Shown: in pieces, positions 1 through 4,621 of the stretch
How positions within the stretch are numbered: position 1 is the first letter of the stretch
How the letters are laid out: the number at the start of each line of letters is the position of its first letter
Assembly: GCA_021850555.1 (NCBI GenBank)
Contig: JAJZLX010000534.1
Span: forward strand, 23,538 to 28,887
DNA length: 5,350 nt
DNA from: Pseudomonadota bacterium
GTDB taxonomy: Bacteria; Pseudomonadota; Gammaproteobacteria; Steroidobacterales; Steroidobacteraceae
Reading direction: 5' to 3'
Notes under the pieces: model-generated
Databases searched by the model: none
Seen by the model: only the letters and a program-made list of their open reading frames with translations
What the model was told of the DNA's origin: nothing
Translations under genes and position numbers: made by a program

Positions 1-423
1 CACAGCGCCGAGCTCGCGGCGGCGCGGGCCTGCGGCCTGCGGTACGAATGGGATCCGCAGGAACATGGCAAGCGGTACCGAGACCAGCAGGGCGCCGTGT
101 TTCTGGCAAAGCGGGAAACCATCAAGCTGCTGCGCCACGACGAGGCCGCCGAGGTCGCAGCGCTGCGAGTCGCTGCCGCCAAGTGGAGTGGCAAGGTCTC
201 GATCCAGGGATCAGCCGAGTTCCGGGAGCGGTTGGCCAGGATGGCTGCTCGCGAGGGGATCGGGGTGGAGAACCACAACCTGCAGGCGATCGTGCGGGAC
301 GAGCGCGAGAGGATGGCCCTGGGCGCGCCTGGGCCGCGTGGGCGTGCCGAGCTCGACCGCGAGGCGCGGCAACAAGCCGAGCAGGAAGAGGAGGTCGACG
401 ACGAGCAGGATCCGGGGCGGTAA
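1..423 (+). CDS. C-terminal part of a MOBP-type relaxase/mobilization protein with LPD7-like domain (5' truncated by window edge)
   Basis: The frame is open from base 1 to the TAA at 421-423, giving 140 visible residues; internal ATG/GTG codons are probably not the real start. Residues about 15-100 resemble the LPD7 domain found at the C-terminus of plasmid relaxases (TraI/MobA/NikB-like). They show a Tyr-Glu-Trp-Asp entry, a VFLAKRETIKLL strand-helix, a basic helix ending AAAKW, then GKVSIQGSAEFRERLARMA and GIGVENHNLQ, which matches the family pattern of a Gly-Ser-x-x-Phe-(K/R)-R helix followed by a G-I-x-V-x-N-x-x-L-Q end. A charged, low-complexity tail rich in Glu, Arg and Ala follows. Relaxases nick oriT and pilot the transferred strand; the catalytic N-terminal half is outside the window. 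The LPD7 match is by eye. The relaxase role depends on that match, and LPD7 also occurs in other large polyvalent proteins. Confidence 0.72.
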   Translation, partial: HSAELAAARACGLRYEWDPQEHGKRYRDQQGAVFLAKRETIKLLRHDEAAEVAALRVAAAKWSGKVSIQGSAEFRERLARMAAREGIGVENHNLQAIVRDERERMALGAPGPRGRAELDREARQQAEQEEEVDDEQDPGR

Positions 424-439
424 AGGAGGCCCCGCATTG
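422..439 (+). promoter_or_regulatory. Orphan Shine-Dalgarno followed by a three-codon ORF
   Basis: AAAGGAGG at 422-429 overlaps the relaxase stop codon and lies 7 nt before a TTG at 437-439. That is ideal ribosome-binding geometry. The reading frame from this TTG is only TTG-GGC-ACC followed by TAG at 446-448. No other usable start close by opens a longer frame. It could be a chance match, a tiny leader ORF, or the remnant of a downstream gene removed when the accessory region arrived. Confidence 0.35.
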
Positions 440-486
440 GGCACCTAGCCCCTCGGATACCGTGTTAATCTGAGCGCAATACTGGC

Positions 487-518
487 TATCCTGCCATGTA
501 AGTCAAGCACTTACTGGC
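487..518 (+). other. Candidate oriT nic region with adjacent hairpin
   Basis: TATCCTG|CC at 487-495 fits the P-type nic consensus YATCCTG|Y used by IncP/IncI-class (MOBP) relaxases, with the predicted nick between 493 and 494. Directly after it, GCCA-(t)-GTAAGT at 493-503 pairs with ACTTACTGGC at 509-518: a 10-bp stem with one bulged T and a 5-nt loop. In RP4 the known inverted repeat lies 5' of nic, whereas here the clear one is 3'. The location after the relaxase 3' end is also not the classical IncP order. The hairpin could equally belong to transcription termination or recombination. Confidence 0.35.
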
Positions 519-622
519 GATACTTGTGTCCGAAGAAGCGCGAAGGTATTTCGTCACAGGTGGCTTGCAGATAGTCCTTATGGCGAAATATACATCCCCG
601 GATGCTGGACCTCTGCCGCTCA

Positions 623-672
623 TCGGCTGCAGAGCCGAGCAGGAAGCGCATCGCTGATGCCCCCGCGCTTCC
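623..672. repeat. Two adjacent hairpins in the intergenic region
   Basis: TCGGCT at 623-628 pairs perfectly with AGCCGA at 633-638 around GCAG. Next to it, GGAAGCGC at 642-649 pairs with GCGCTTCC at 665-672 (8 bp, 15-nt spacer), and inside this GCATC (648-652) can pair with GATGC (656-660) around GCT. No T-run follows on either strand, so neither is a standard intrinsic terminator. In GC-rich DNA short stems arise easily; function is unknown. Confidence 0.4.
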
Positions 673-746
673 GGCCGGCCTGAGCTTATCGTCACCTACC
701 GTCGCAGGCACGCGTGGCGGAAGGACACCGGCCAGAGGGGGGGGCA

Positions 747-780
747 TTAGTGCTGGAACCTCCACACTAAGATCACTTAG
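747..780. promoter_or_regulatory. Overlapping inverted repeats upstream of the cassette; possible operator or alternative-fold switch
   Basis: TTAGTG-(c)-TGG at 747-756 pairs with CCACACTAA at 762-770 around a 5-nt loop. The last bases of that stem also belong to a second perfect palindrome, CTAAG-ATCA-CTTAG (767-780). The two stems share 767-770, so in RNA they would exclude each other. As DNA, the 14-bp palindrome lies 20 bp upstream of the candidate -10 (801-806), a typical place for a repressor. No regulator gene is visible in the cassette. Confidence 0.35.
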
Positions 781-843
781 AGTTCGAGCGCTTATGGCTG
801 TATACACCTTTCGGCGTGTTTGTAATTCTTAAGGGGTGGGTGC

Positions 844-2322
844 TTGGCTCAACGTCTTCGGTTTCTGCTGGACACCAACATCCTGATCCCGCTCCAGGAC
901 TCGATGCTTGTCCTGCAGCCGAACCTCACCAACTTCATTCGGCTGTGCAACGAACACGGCCACCAACTACTGTACCATCCGGCCTCGATCGACGACATCA
1001 GGGAGGACCGTGATGAGGAGCGCCGCCAACGGACGCTCGATCGCCTGCAGCAGTACACGGTGCTGCAGCGGGGACCGCGCTGTCCCTGGAATACGCCGGA
1101 GACGTCGGTCAACGACGCCCGCGACAACGACATCTTGTACGCGCTGGAAAACGATGCAGCGCATGCGCTCGTCACAGAAGACCAGGGCATACACCGAAAG
1201 GCGCGCGATCGGGGGCTGAACGATCGGGTGTACTTCATCCAGTCGGCCGACGACTGGTTGCGGCGCCTGCACGAACCCGGGGAGGTCTCTCTCCCGAACA
1301 TCAATGACGTCGAACTGCACACGCTCGCGGAACAACTGCCGGGACTCTTCTTCGACAGCATTCGGGCCAACTACGATGGCTTCGACAACTGGTTCCGCCG
1401 CAAGGCCCGGGAAGGGCGACACGCTTGGGTCTACAGGGACGGTGCCGGGGCCGACATCTCCGCTATCTGTATCTACACGGTGCAGGCTGATGAGCGGATA
1501 ACTGATGACGGTCGTGTCCTGGACGGCGACGCTTTGAAGCTGTGCACCTTCAAGGTTGGCGAAGCAGTCCGCGGACGCAAGATCGGCGAGCTGTTTCTCC
1601 GGGCGGCATTCCAGTATGCGACTAGGCATCGGTGCGAGTGGATCTTTCTCCACGCGAACGCTGAGCAGCAGGAGCATCTGACAAGTCTGATCGAAGACTT
1701 CGGATTTTGGTTCGCAGGTACATATCAAGGCGATGGCGTGTACGTGAAGGATCACCCCATTGAGCCACCGGCGCCGGCGGCCGATCCGTTCGAATATGTC
1801 CGGCGCTACTATCCGCACTACATGGACGGACCGGAGATTCACAAGTTTCTCGTGCCCATCCAGCCACAGTACCATGACACCCTGTTTCCGGACTGGCAAG
1901 ATCCGGGACACGGTCTCCCCGAGGGGCATCCTCAACGGCATGTCGGCAATGCCATCAAACTTGCCTACCTGTGCCACACACCAAGCAAGCGACCGCGGCC
2001 AGGTGACATTGTGCTGTTCTATCGCAGTCACGATGAACGCACGGTGACGACCCTGGCGGTGGTAGAGAGCTATAACTGGTCGACCTCGGCCGGAGAGATT
2101 GTCCAGCAAGTCAGTCGCCGAACGGTCTACTCAATGGAAGAGATTGAAGCGATGGCCGAATCGGAAACCAAAGTGATGCTGTTCAGGCTGATCGGTCACC
2201 TTGAAATTCCGGTGGATCTCGATACCCTACTGCAGCGGGAAGTTGTTTCTCGGGCACCTCAATCGATCACGAAAATCACCGATGAATCTTTTTCCAGAGT
2301 CCTCAGAGCAAGCCAGCGGTAG
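844..2322 (+). CDS. PIN-GNAT-PUA/EVE-like tripartite protein (predicted RNase plus acetyltransferase plus RNA-binding module)
   Basis: The TTG start at 844 is chosen because AAGGGG (831-836) sits 7 nt upstream, an in-frame stop lies at 823-825, and the next in-frame ATG would remove the PIN motif LDTN. Residues about 5-140 look like a PIN nuclease: Asp10 in FLLDTN, acidic Asp51/Glu54, Asp96 in DNDILYAL, and Asp113 in LVTEDQGIHRKA, so the acidic metal-binding set appears complete. Residues about 155-305 look like a GNAT acetyltransferase; the putative acetyl-CoA loop is RGRKIGELFL (243-252), with a strand ending EWIFLHAN and then GFWFAGTY. Residues about 317-492 resemble a PUA-superfamily (EVE/ASCH-like) domain: HKFLVPIQPQYHDTLFPD, then GNAIKLAYLCHTP and PGDIVLFYRS, then TLAVVESY. 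PIN domains usually cleave RNA, and GNAT toxins acetylate charged tRNA. The stop overlaps the next gene by 41 bp. The substrate is unknown. The domain calls are by eye; PIN is the firmest, and EVE versus another PUA subtype is uncertain. Confidence 0.8.
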   Translation: MAQRLRFLLDTNILIPLQDSMLVLQPNLTNFIRLCNEHGHQLLYHPASIDDIREDRDEERRQRTLDRLQQYTVLQRGPRCPWNTPETSVNDARDNDILYALENDAAHALVTEDQGIHRKARDRGLNDRVYFIQSADDWLRRLHEPGEVSLPNINDVELHTLAEQLPGLFFDSIRANYDGFDNWFRRKAREGRHAWVYRDGAGADISAICIYTVQADERITDDGRVLDGDALKLCTFKVGEAVRGRKIGELFLRAAFQYATRHRCEWIFLHANAEQQEHLTSLIEDFGFWFAGTYQGDGVYVKDHPIEPPAPAADPFEYVRRYYPHYMDGPEIHKFLVPIQPQYHDTLFPDWQDPGHGLPEGHPQRHVGNAIKLAYLCHTPSKRPRPGDIVLFYRSHDERTVTTLAVVESYNWSTSAGEIVQQVSRRTVYSMEEIEAMAESETKVMLFRLIGHLEIPVDLDTLLQREVVSRAPQSITKITDESFSRVLRASQR

Positions 2323-2752
2323 GGCCGTCCTGCTGTCGATCAAGCCGAAGTACGTCGACATGATCTTCGCTGGCACAAAAAAGGTGGAGCTGCGGCGCAA
2401 CTGGCCCATCTGCGAGGAGATCGGAGTAATGATCGTGTACTCATCCGCTCCAGTGCAGAAGCTGGCGGGCGTCGTGTTCATCGACCACGTCGAGGAGTGT
2501 GAATTCGAGGATTTATGGGCCATTGCCGACGCCAACGGCGGGGGCGTGACCTACGACGAGCTCAAGTTGTACACTGCGGGGAAGAAGAAGGTATACGGGG
2601 TCATGATCGATCGTGTGAAGGCCGCTGAGGTTCAGGTGGACCCCAAAGACCTACTTCCGGACTTCACGCCGCCACAGTCGTTCCTGTATCTGAAGCCGGA
2701 AGACTACCACCGCGTGATGCAGGCTATGTTCCCCTCCGATAAGTCCGAATGA
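2282..2752 (+). CDS. ASCH-domain (PUA-fold) protein
   Basis: The ATG at 2282 lies inside the end of the preceding gene (41-bp overlap). It is the only ATG/GTG/TTG start near the domain boundary, because the conserved segment begins at about residue 16. No strong Shine-Dalgarno precedes it, so translation is probably coupled. The 156-aa product shows the ASCH signature AGTKKVELRR at residues 30-39 (Gly31, Lys33, Glu36, Arg38), then a strand MIVYSSAPVQKLAG, an EFEDLW segment and KKKVYGVMID. ASCH proteins have a PUA-like beta barrel linked to RNA or modified-nucleoside binding. E. coli YqfB, a small ASCH protein, hydrolyses N4-acetylcytidine; as I recall it uses a Lys-Thr-Glu set. In my alignment the Lys is kept (Lys33) but the Thr position is Glu36, so the same chemistry cannot be assumed. 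The stop overlaps the next start (ATGA). Confidence 0.82.
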   Translation: MNLFPESSEQASGRAVLLSIKPKYVDMIFAGTKKVELRRNWPICEEIGVMIVYSSAPVQKLAGVVFIDHVEECEFEDLWAIADANGGGVTYDELKLYTAGKKKVYGVMIDRVKAAEVQVDPKDLLPDFTPPQSFLYLKPEDYHRVMQAMFPSDKSE

Positions 2753-3282
2753 ACGTCTTCCTGGCTGGTATCCACGGTGTTGGAAAGACTTACCTTGCCA
2801 CGCGGCTTCCGGCGGAACTCGGCCTCATGCACACCTCGGCGAGCCAGCTGATCAGGGAGGAGCGAGCCTTTGCCACCTGGGGCAAAGACAAGCGGGTGGC
2901 TCAGGTCGATGAGAACCAAGTGGCATTGGGGCGGGCTGTGCGTCGCCACAACGACGCTGGTATACGGCTGCTGCTGGATGGGCATTTCGTGCTGCTCGAC
3001 ACCCAGGGCGCCTACCTTCCTCTTGGAGCTGAGGTATTCAAGTCTCTGGATCTCGATGGCGTGGTGTTGCTCGAAGCGGATCCTTCTGTGATTATTTGTC
3101 GGACTTACGAGCGAGATCAGATTCGGCGTGAAAAGAGGGATGTCGAGGCATTCATGGCGGAAGAGCGGCGCCAAGCACAAGCAGTGTGTGGCGAACTCGA
3201 TATCCCTCTCACAATATTGATTTCGCCAGGTTCAAGCATGTTTGTTGACGCCATGAGGCGTTTGATGAACTCGGGCATATAA
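2749..3282 (+). CDS. Small P-loop NTPase, adenylate kinase-like (AAA_18/AAA_33-type) protein
   Basis: The ATG at 2749 overlaps the ASCH gene stop (ATGA), indicating coupled translation. The 177-aa protein begins with a strand and Walker A loop, GIHGVGKT (residues 7-14). Further features are a substrate-side helix with SASQLIREERA, a Walker B-like strand RLLLDGHFVLLD (73-84), another strand VVLLEADP (105-112), and an Arg-rich helix RTYERDQIRREKRD (118-131) like the LID of nucleotide kinases. The Asp-Gly-His after the Walker B strand resembles adenylate kinase-type and shikimate/NMP kinase-like proteins. Size and motif order fit a small nucleotide or nucleoside kinase, or an ATP-binding partner protein, rather than a hexameric AAA+ machine. 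No signal peptide or membrane segment is visible. The phosphorylated substrate, if any, cannot be named. As the last gene of the cassette it could supply a nucleotide signal, regulate the RNase/acetyltransferase, or salvage modified nucleotides. Confidence 0.78.
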   Translation: MNVFLAGIHGVGKTYLATRLPAELGLMHTSASQLIREERAFATWGKDKRVAQVDENQVALGRAVRRHNDAGIRLLLDGHFVLLDTQGAYLPLGAEVFKSLDLDGVVLLEADPSVIICRTYERDQIRREKRDVEAFMAEERRQAQAVCGELDIPLTILISPGSSMFVDAMRRLMNSGI

Positions 3283-3286
3283 ACGT

Positions 3287-3308
3287 GGTTTTTCCTCACA
3301 ACAAAACC
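3287..3308. terminator. Weak inverted repeat between convergent genes
   Basis: GGTTTT (3287-3292) pairs with AAAACC (3303-3308) around a 10-nt loop in the 36-bp gap between two converging stop codons. The stem is A/T-rich and not followed by a U-run in either direction. Only its position supports a bidirectional terminator role. Confidence 0.25.
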
Positions 3309-3318
3309 TGAATTGTCA

Positions 3319-3975
3319 TTACTTCTCCGCGCCGCGGGTCTGTGATGGCTGGGATCGTCGGGGCGCGGATGGGTCCACACCGCCCCGTGGGTCGTCCACC
3401 GTTTTGGAGTGATTTGGCGCGGCCACGGATGCAGCGGCGTCACCAGCTCTCGCCGCGCGTCCTCGTGCGCTGATCTTGCACGCAGAGTGTTTCTTCGCGG
3501 TCCTCGCCACTTTGCGCGATGCACCCACCAGCGCTGCGCAGAATCGCTCAGCAAAATGCAGGCAGATGATCTCAAAGGTGGTGAGGCATACGATCGCCTG
3601 TTGACGTGAGGAATCGAATGCTTCCAGTGCCGCCTCGCGAGCAGACTGGTCCTCCTGGTCAATGAGCATTTCCTCAATTCCAGGGGTGAGTGAGATCCAG
3701 GATACCGCTGGGCCGTCGATGTCGTCTGAGGAATTGATCGCAGAAAGTCTGCTGGCGCGCCGCGCGCACCAATACACCTGGGTGGCCAGGTACGCTCGTG
3801 CCGAGCCCAACTTTGGATTGAAATCGGTCAGCCCCATGGCCATCTCGAGAGCCAGCAAATACGTTTGCTGGCGCAAGTCGTCCGCGTCGACGATGCCGCC
3901 AAATTTGGCGGGGAGAGTGGGCAGCACTTGGGCGACCCATTCCAGCGCCTGCTCATGTGGGGTCATAGCAATCAC
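3319..3975 (-). CDS. Sigma-70 region-2-like protein of the primase operon
   Basis: The GTG at 3975 overlaps the stop of the preceding small ORF as GTGA, which favours it over the ATG at 3966; neither has a strong Shine-Dalgarno. The 218-aa protein has at residues about 30-74 a segment like sigma-70 region 2: DADDLRQQTYLLALE, then FNPKLGSARAYLATQVYWCARRA, corresponding to the family pattern D-D-L-x-Q-E-x-x-x-A...F-D-P-x-x-G...(F/Y)-x-x-Y. Residues about 131-168 (LTTFEIICLHFAERF and a following VGASRKVARTAKKH) could be a shortened region 4, but no clean helix-turn-helix is visible. The tail after about 170 is Ala/Arg/Pro-rich and probably disordered. It may be a sigma-like regulator or a DNA-binding accessory protein of the element. 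I see no frameshift that restores a normal region 4 in the other minus-strand frame with a long ORF. Function is uncertain. Confidence 0.6.
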   Translation of the reverse strand: MIAMTPHEQALEWVAQVLPTLPAKFGGIVDADDLRQQTYLLALEMAMGLTDFNPKLGSARAYLATQVYWCARRASRLSAINSSDDIDGPAVSWISLTPGIEEMLIDQEDQSAREAALEAFDSSRQQAIVCLTTFEIICLHFAERFCAALVGASRKVARTAKKHSACKISARGRAARAGDAAASVAAPNHSKTVDDPRGGVDPSAPRRSQPSQTRGAEK

Positions 3976-4163
3976 CGACCAGTCTGAGCGGCGGGGACGG
4001 CCGCGACGTGCGGGTCGAGGAGTTGCGGATCGGCGCTGATGTCGATCTCACGGACTTCCGATACGCGCAGTGGATGGCGCTCCGCTTCCTCGCGGGACAA
4101 CGCCAGGGGCGCCAAGCCCGGTGACCTGGCCGGCAGCATCATGAGAAAGCAAAACACCCTCAC
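3972..4163 (-). CDS. Small conserved-context protein of unknown function (63 aa)
   Basis: The GTG at 4163 forms a GTGA overlap with the stop of the upstream gene, and the stop (3972-3974) forms another GTGA with the next start. GAGAGG/AGGCGG lies about 8-12 nt upstream of the GTG, inside the preceding gene. The frame is open further upstream (to a GTG at 4223), but the double overlap and the ribosome site favour 4163. The product starts RVFCFLMMLPARSPGL, then APLALSREEAERHPLRVSEVREI and a short acidic/Pro-Ala end. The first 15 residues are hydrophobic but too short and too Pro/Arg-broken for a confident membrane helix. I do not recognise a family. Evidence for reality is the operon geometry. 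Confidence 0.55.
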   Translation of the reverse strand: MRVFCFLMMLPARSPGLAPLALSREEAERHPLRVSEVREIDISADPQLLDPHVAAVPAAQTGR

Positions 4164-4621
4164 GATGACCGCCTCTCGGCGGCCTCGCGCCAGTACGCGG
4201 TGAATACGGCCAGACCCGGCCACATCTCTGCGGGGATGTGCAGCTCGCCGGTGACGATCCGCCCTTCCGCATCGCGCAGGCCAACCATGACGCTGACCGG
4301 CCCGGGTGCCGGGCGGACAGGGGATGCGCCCCGCACGTCGAAGGCGTACTTGAGCGCGGCTTCCGCGCGCAGCTGGTCGGCCACGGCCTGCCGGCGTCGT
4401 TCCAAGTCACGCTCTCGTGGGCCCCTCAGCGCGGCCAGGAGGGCGGCCTTGTTCTGCCGCACCATCTCCAGCAAGTCATTCGTCAGCCGCTCCTGCGGAG
4501 CCAGCAGCAGCCGTCCGGGATCTGCCGGGTCGATCCGGACTCGCATTCCCGCGGCAGTCAGACGGTCGAGGATCGCAGCTGCGGTAGCAGAAGTGGCAGA
4601 AGTAGCAGTAGCAGCGCTCAT
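4160..4621 (-). CDS. Small protein with TubC_N-like helical domain, partner of DUF3987 protein
   Basis: The ATG at 4621 overlaps the DUF3987 gene stop (ATGA) and is preceded by GGGGAGGTGG, a strong Shine-Dalgarno, so the start is well supported. The 153-aa product begins with a Thr/Ser/Ala repeat (MSAATATSATSATAAA). Residues about 16-66 follow: ILDRLTAAGMRVRIDP, then GRLLLAPQERLTNDLLEMVRQNKAALLAALR. This pattern (L-x-x-G-x-x-(V/L), a strand, 'LT', then a helix with N-K-x-x-L-L-x-x-L) resembles the TubC N-terminal docking fold and similar small proteins seen next to phage/plasmid primases. A basic helix (67-90) and a C-terminal part with VSVMVGLRDAEGRIVTGELHIP follow. Function is unknown; protein-protein docking to a replication partner is a guess from the fold resemblance. 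Confidence 0.68.
   Translation of the reverse strand: MSAATATSATSATAAAILDRLTAAGMRVRIDPADPGRLLLAPQERLTNDLLEMVRQNKAALLAALRGPRERDLERRRQAVADQLRAEAALKYAFDVRGASPVRPAPGPVSVMVGLRDAEGRIVTGELHIPAEMWPGLAVFTAYWREAAERRSS

Larger units (their letters stand above)
577..806 (+). repeat. Direct repeat of a promoter-like motif CTTATGGC-N(2-4)-TATACA
   Basis: Copy 1 is CTTATGGC (577-584), gaaa, TATACA (589-594). Copy 2 is CTTATGGC (791-798), tg, TATACA (801-806). The flanks are not conserved. TATACA in copy 2 lies about 38 nt before the TTG start of the PIN-GNAT gene and matches the -10 consensus at 4 of 6 positions. No good -35 is visible for copy 2. Copy 1 has a weak TTGCAG at 565-570, 18 nt upstream of its TATACA. 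Confidence 0.35.
424..843. other. Gene-free, structure-rich intergenic region
   Basis: I see no convincing gene in these 420 bases. Two minus-strand ORFs (69 and 98 codons) have no recognisable domain and look like chance frames. The stretch does hold several inverted repeats (493-518, 623-638, 642-672, 747-770, 767-780), an IncP-like nic sequence at 487-494, a direct repeat (481-489 and 513-521), and a promoter-like motif present twice (577-594 and 791-806). Bases about 480-600 look AT-richer than the flanking genes. The region separates the mobilization gene from the PIN-GNAT cassette, so it probably carries the cassette promoter and may carry a transfer origin or a structured RNA. Confidence 0.6.

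Noticed and set aside
439..451. GGGC-ACCTA-GCCC hairpin as relaxase terminator
   Set aside because: A stem of only 4 bp and no following T-run.
478..506. Minus-strand promoter with TTGACT (-35) and a 17-nt spacer
   Set aside because: The -10 position reads AGTATT, only 3 of 6 matches, and transcription would run antisense into the relaxase gene; not enough support.
747..770. attC-type (integron cassette) recombination site
   Set aside because: The extrahelical base and loop suggested it, but no GTTRRRY/RYYYAAC core sites are present and no integrase is visible.
486..807. Two minus-strand ORFs (69 and 98 codons) in the intergenic region as genes
   Set aside because: No recognisable domain, no convincing ribosome site, unrelated overlapping frames, and several inverted repeats run through them.
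967..2109. Long 380-codon minus-strand ORF opposite the PIN-GNAT gene
   Set aside because: It is a shadow frame: the plus strand there has clear PIN, GNAT and PUA-like motifs and a ribosome site, while the antisense product has no family features.
2201..2281. Upstream extension of the ASCH gene to an ATG at 2201
   Set aside because: It would overlap the preceding gene by 122 bp and add residues without domain similarity; the ATG at 2282 is closer to the ASCH boundary.
3972..4223. Longer version (83 aa) of the small ORF starting at GTG 4223
   Set aside because: The GTG at 4163 has a GTGA overlap with the upstream stop and a GAGAGG-type ribosome site; the 20 extra residues lie wholly inside the upstream gene.
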